Assembly: GCF_900114415.1 (NCBI RefSeq)
Contig: NZ_FOSZ01000001.1
Location: 868,001-932,000, forward strand
DNA length: 64,000 bases
Direction of reading: 5' to 3'
Source: Shimia haliotis
GTDB lineage: Bacteria; Pseudomonadota; Alphaproteobacteria; Rhodobacterales; Rhodobacteraceae
Shown: positions 60,901 to 64,000 of the stretch, one piece after another
Layout: each line of letters opens with the position of its first letter
How positions within the stretch are numbered: the stretch's first letter is position 1
The notes under the pieces: generated by a model
Database searches by the model: none
Told to the model about the DNA's origin: nothing
What the model saw: the letters and a program-made list of their open reading frames with translations, nothing else
Made by a program: the position numbers and the translations under genes

Positions 60901-60915
60901 TTAACATGCGTTCAA
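60901..60915. promoter_or_regulatory. imperfect copy of the TGAACG-TG-CGTTCA operator
   Basis: TTAACATGCGTTCAA matches the SDR-gene palindrome region in 13 of 15 positions and retains the right half-site exactly. It lies 31 bp before the acyl-CoA dehydrogenase start. Confidence 0.4.
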
Positions 60916-60945
60916 TTCACGCGGAGTTGCTAGGGAGAGCGGACG

Positions 60946-62085
60946 ATGGATTTTGCACTGAGTGAAGAGCAGACCCTGATCTTTGACATGGCCAAAGGGT
61001 TCGGCGAGGAGCACATCGCGCCATTTGCCCAAAAATGGGAGGCCGACGGCTCCATTCCCAAAGAACTCTGGCCGCAAATCGCGGAACTCGGCCTTGGTGG
61101 CATCTATGTCTCCGAAGAATACGGTGGTTCCGGCCTGTCGCGTCTTGATGCCACGCTGGTCTTTGAAGCGCTGGCCATGTCCTGCCCCTCCGTCGGCTCC
61201 TTCCTGTCGATCCACAATATGTGCGGCGGCATGATCGACAAATTCGGTTCGGAAGAAACCAAACAGAAATGGCTGCCCGACCTTTGCTCCATGTCCAAGG
61301 TCTTCTCCTACTGCCTGACCGAGCCCGGCTCCGGCTCTGACGCCTCCGCCCTGAAAACCCGCGCCGAGCGCACCAATGACGGCTATAGCCTCAACGGAAC
61401 CAAGGCCTTCATTTCCGGCGGCTCCTACTCTGACGCTTACGTCTGCATGGTCCGCACCGGAGAAGACGGACCAAAGGGCATCTCAACTATGGTGGTCGAA
61501 GACGGCGCTGAGGGCCTGTCCTTTGGCGCGCTCGAAAAGAAGATGGGCTGGCTGTCGCAGCCGACGTCACAGGTGCAATTTGACGACTGCAAAGTGCCAT
61601 CCGAGAACCTGATCGGCGAAGAAGGCAAAGGTTTCTCCTACGCTATGGCGGGTCTTGATGGCGGCCGCCTGAACATCTCTGCCGGTGCCCTTGGAGGCGC
61701 ACAAAAAGCGCTGGATATGACGGTTCAATACATGGCCGAGCGCAAGGCCTTCGGCAAATCCATCAACCAATTTCAGGCGCTGCAATTCCGCCTCGCGGAG
61801 TATGAAACCAAACTGCAAGCCGCCCGCACTTTCCTGCGTCAGGCCGCGTGGAAACTGGACAACGGCGAACACGACGCCACAAAATTCTGCGCCATGGCCA
61901 AACTGATGGTCACAGACGTCAGCTTTGAGGTCGCCAACGGCTGCTTGCAGCTGCACGGCGGCTATGGCTACCTTGCCGATTATGGCATCGAGAAAATCGT
62001 GCGGGACCTGCGTGTGCACCAGATCCTTGAGGGCACCAACGAAATCATGCGCCTGATCGTCTCCCGCCAGATGATCGCCGCCTAA
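60946..62085 (+). CDS. acyl-CoA dehydrogenase, probably isobutyryl-CoA dehydrogenase
   Basis: FAD enzyme that oxidises a short acyl-CoA; the location with 3-hydroxyisobutyryl-CoA hydrolase and 3-hydroxyisobutyrate dehydrogenase points to isobutyryl-CoA of the valine pathway. The 379-residue protein has the FAD/substrate blocks YCLTEPGSGSDAS and GTKAFISGGSYSD and the catalytic glutamate in LEGTNEIMR. GGGAGAG precedes the ATG. A terminator lies between it and the next gene. Confidence 0.93.
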   Translation: MDFALSEEQTLIFDMAKGFGEEHIAPFAQKWEADGSIPKELWPQIAELGLGGIYVSEEYGGSGLSRLDATLVFEALAMSCPSVGSFLSIHNMCGGMIDKFGSEETKQKWLPDLCSMSKVFSYCLTEPGSGSDASALKTRAERTNDGYSLNGTKAFISGGSYSDAYVCMVRTGEDGPKGISTMVVEDGAEGLSFGALEKKMGWLSQPTSQVQFDDCKVPSENLIGEEGKGFSYAMAGLDGGRLNISAGALGGAQKALDMTVQYMAERKAFGKSINQFQALQFRLAEYETKLQAARTFLRQAAWKLDNGEHDATKFCAMAKLMVTDVSFEVANGCLQLHGGYGYLADYGIEKIVRDLRVHQILEGTNEIMRLIVSRQMIAA

Positions 62086-62094
62086 ATGCGACCG

Positions 62095-62120
62095 GGCCGC
62101 TCTTTGGGAGCGGCCTTTTT
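62095..62120 (+). terminator. intrinsic terminator inside the valine operon
   Basis: GGCCGCTC (62095-62102) pairs with GAGCGGCC (62108-62115), followed by five T (62116-62120). It sits 9 bases past the dehydrogenase stop and before the GTG start of the hydrolase gene, so it should reduce read-through to the two downstream genes. Confidence 0.85.
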
Positions 62121-62139
62121 CAAAGACGGAGCGCCGCGC

Positions 62140-63180
62140 GTGTCTGACATCAACATCCGCAAGTCCGGTCAGGTTGGCCGAATAACGTTCACCCGCCCCA
62201 AGGCGCTCAATGCCATGTCCTACGACATGTGCATCGCAATCGAGGACGCACTTGATGCGTGGTGGAATGACACTTCGGTCAAAATGGTGGTGATCGACGC
62301 CGAAGGCGACAAAGCCTTCTGTGCAGGCGGAGACATTGCCGAGCTTTATGACACCGGCACCAAAGGTGACTTTGCCTACGGTCAAAAATTTTGGGCCGAC
62401 GAATATCGTATGAACGCCAAAATGTTTGAATTCCCAAAACCGGTGGCCAGCTTCATGCAGGGCTTTACCATGGGCGGCGGCGTAGGCGTTGGCTGTCACG
62501 CCTCCCACCGCATCGTTGGTGAAAGCAGCCAAATCGCCATGCCCGAATGCGGCATCGGCCTCGTGCCGGATGTAGGCGGCTCTTTGATCCTTGCCCGCGC
62601 ACCGGGCCGTCTGGGCGAATACCTCGGCCTCACCGCCGCGCGCCTGAACGCAGCGGACGCGATCTACGCCGGTTTTGCCGACTACTTTGTGCCACAAGAC
62701 AAATGGCCTGCCCTCATAGCCATACTCGAAGAGACCGGCGAGTGGGAAAACATCGACGTGGCGGCCACAAAACCGGACCAAGGCCCGCTGGCCGGCCAAC
62801 AGGCCGACATCGACGCGACCTTCGCGGGCGAAACCCTGAACGACGTGCTCAACGCGCTGAAATACGCGGGCACCGACTTTGCCGCCGATGCGCTCAAGAA
62901 ACTCGGCCGCAATTCTCCGATCGCCATGGGCGCTGCGCTGGAGATCATCCACCGCGTTCGCAGCCTTGACGACATTCGCCACGCGCTGGATCAGGAATAC
63001 CGCTTCACCTTCCGCGCCATGGAACACGGCGATTTCCTCGAAGGCATCCGCGCACAAATCATCGACAAAGACCGCAATCCACAGTGGAAATACACTTTGG
63101 AGGACATCCCCGCTGGCATCATAACCAAGATGGTGTTGCCGCTGGGGGCGGATGCGCTGACATTTGAAAAGGGAGAGTGA
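62140..63180 (+). CDS. 3-hydroxyisobutyryl-CoA hydrolase (enoyl-CoA hydratase family)
   Basis: Crotonase-fold hydrolase that releases 3-hydroxyisobutyrate in valine breakdown. From GTG 62140 it is 346 residues with the oxyanion blocks AFCAGGDIAELY and GFTMGGGVGVG and the ECGIGLVPDVGGS motif of the hydrolase subgroup. The GTG start is chosen because CGGAG lies 8 nt before it and the ATG at 62086 would place the terminator hairpin inside the gene. It is followed by 3-hydroxyisobutyrate dehydrogenase after 4 bases. Confidence 0.9.
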   Translation: MSDINIRKSGQVGRITFTRPKALNAMSYDMCIAIEDALDAWWNDTSVKMVVIDAEGDKAFCAGGDIAELYDTGTKGDFAYGQKFWADEYRMNAKMFEFPKPVASFMQGFTMGGGVGVGCHASHRIVGESSQIAMPECGIGLVPDVGGSLILARAPGRLGEYLGLTAARLNAADAIYAGFADYFVPQDKWPALIAILEETGEWENIDVAATKPDQGPLAGQQADIDATFAGETLNDVLNALKYAGTDFAADALKKLGRNSPIAMGAALEIIHRVRSLDDIRHALDQEYRFTFRAMEHGDFLEGIRAQIIDKDRNPQWKYTLEDIPAGIITKMVLPLGADALTFEKGE

Positions 63181-63184
63181 GACC

Positions 63185-64000
63185 ATGAAGATCGGCTTTA
63201 TCGGACTGGGCAACATGGGTGGCCCGATGGCTGCCAATCTGGCGAAAGCGGGCCACGAGGTCGTGGGCTTTGACATGGCAGATGTGGCCATTGATGGTGT
63301 CACATTGGCCGACTGCGGCGCCGCCGCTGCCACTGGTGCCGACGTGGTCATTACCATGCTGCCCAACGGCGCGATCCTGCGCGCTGTGGCGGACGAAATC
63401 ATCCCCGCCATGACCGCGGGCGCGGCCTTCGTGGATTGCTCCACCGTGGATGTGGACAGCGCCCGTGCCGTGGCCGACAAAGCCACAGCAGCAGGCCTTC
63501 TGCCCGTGGATGCGCCCGTGTCCGGTGGCATCGGCGGTGCGGCAGGCGGCACGCTGACCTTTATGGCGGGCGGCTCTGTTGACGCCTTTGCCAAGGCCGA
63601 TCCGCTTTTTGACATCATGGGCCAAAAAGCCGTGCATTGTGGTGACTCAGGCGCTGGCCAAGCCGCCAAAATCTGCAACAACATGATCCTCGGCGTGACC
63701 ATGATCGCCACCTGCGAGGCCTTCTCTCTGGCTGACAAACTGGGTCTGGATCGCCAGAAAATGTTCGACGTTGTGTCGACCTCCTCGGGCTACAGCTGGA
63801 CCATGAACGCCTACTGCCCCGCCCCGGGTGTTGGCCCGCAAAGCCCCTCGGACAACGACTACAAACCTGGCTTTGCCTCGGAACTGATGCTCAAAGACCT
63901 GCGTCTTTCCCAGCAAGCCGCCGAAAGCGCCGATGCCGACACCCCCATGGGCCAAGCCGCCACAGCGCTCTATGAGCAGTTCGTGGAGAGCGAAGATGGC
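63185..64000 (+). CDS. mmsB: 3-hydroxyisobutyrate dehydrogenase (cut by window end)
   Basis: NAD enzyme that makes methylmalonate semialdehyde, the MmsA substrate. 272 residues are visible, with about 20 missing at the C terminus. It has the Rossmann start GFIGLGNMGGPMAANL, the substrate block DAPVSGGIGGA and the catalytic lysine in GAGQAAKICNN. ATG at 63185 with GGGAGAG spanning the preceding stop. No stop codon is reached before 64000. Confidence 0.95.
   Translation, partial: MKIGFIGLGNMGGPMAANLAKAGHEVVGFDMADVAIDGVTLADCGAAAATGADVVITMLPNGAILRAVADEIIPAMTAGAAFVDCSTVDVDSARAVADKATAAGLLPVDAPVSGGIGGAAGGTLTFMAGGSVDAFAKADPLFDIMGQKAVHCGDSGAGQAAKICNNMILGVTMIATCEAFSLADKLGLDRQKMFDVVSTSSGYSWTMNAYCPAPGVGPQSPSDNDYKPGFASELMLKDLRLSQQAAESADADTPMGQAATALYEQFVESEDG

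Noticed and set aside
61567-63738. 723-residue minus-strand open frame
   Set aside because: It lies opposite acyl-CoA dehydrogenase, hydrolase and mmsB, all well matched to families; composition is that of a shadow.

Overview
The window looks like a chromosomal core segment of a marine alphaproteobacterium of the Rhodobacteraceae (Roseobacter group). Support comes from a CtrA/SciP pair with CtrA-type sites, an envelope operon that uses LpxI, a GAAC-N7-GAAC LexA-type box, and the GC-rich codon use and gene orders of that family. No phage, insertion sequence, CRISPR array, rRNA or tRNA gene was found. The genus cannot be set from sequence alone.

Layout. 1-2.3 kb: gluQ, hisI, an Fe-S scaffold gene and a previously unlisted 40-residue membrane-protein gene behind a LexA-type box. 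2.3-8.0 kb (minus): sciP, ctrA, ligA, recG. 8.1-9.3 kb: mnmA. 9.3-22.0 kb (minus): a long growth and envelope operon, pyrH-frr-uppS-cdsA-dxr-rseP-(45-residue membrane protein)-bamA-skp-fabZ-lpxA-lpxI-lpxB-cadD-like. 22.2-30.6 kb: miaA, an AraC-type regulator, a peptide-type ABC transporter without a binding protein, and a facing M20 peptidase. 30.7-36.5 kb: di-heme peroxidase with FNR-like sites, lytic transglycosylase, ssb, pepT and a FAS1-RTX secreted protein. 36.5-45.7 kb: aroK-aroB, a 49-residue membrane protein coupled to an unknown exported protein and xerD, a metallophosphoesterase-like gene, a CNNM/CBS protein, an EamA transporter and eno. 45.7-55.7 kb: porin plus exported amidohydrolase with a 10-nt homopolymer, several small enzymes, an SDR, tyrS/anmK, coaD and a CBS protein. 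55.7-64 kb: a valine-catabolic locus (LysR, mmsA, acyl-CoA dehydrogenase, 3-hydroxyisobutyryl-CoA hydrolase, 3-hydroxyisobutyrate dehydrogenase cut by the window end), interrupted by a STAS-like gene and a diguanylate cyclase.

How it fits together. ctrA and its inhibitor sciP sit side by side, and a perfect TTAA-N7-TTAA CtrA box lies just upstream of the diguanylate cyclase, which suggests a CtrA to c-di-GMP link inside one window. The most interesting candidate is the 40-residue, single-helix protein downstream of recG: its only visible upstream signal is a LexA-type box, the layout of an SOS-induced membrane cell-division inhibitor. Other regulatory leads are two near-perfect CceR-like operators before eno, FNR-like dyads before the peroxidase, and a palindrome before the SDR that recurs in imperfect form before the valine operon.
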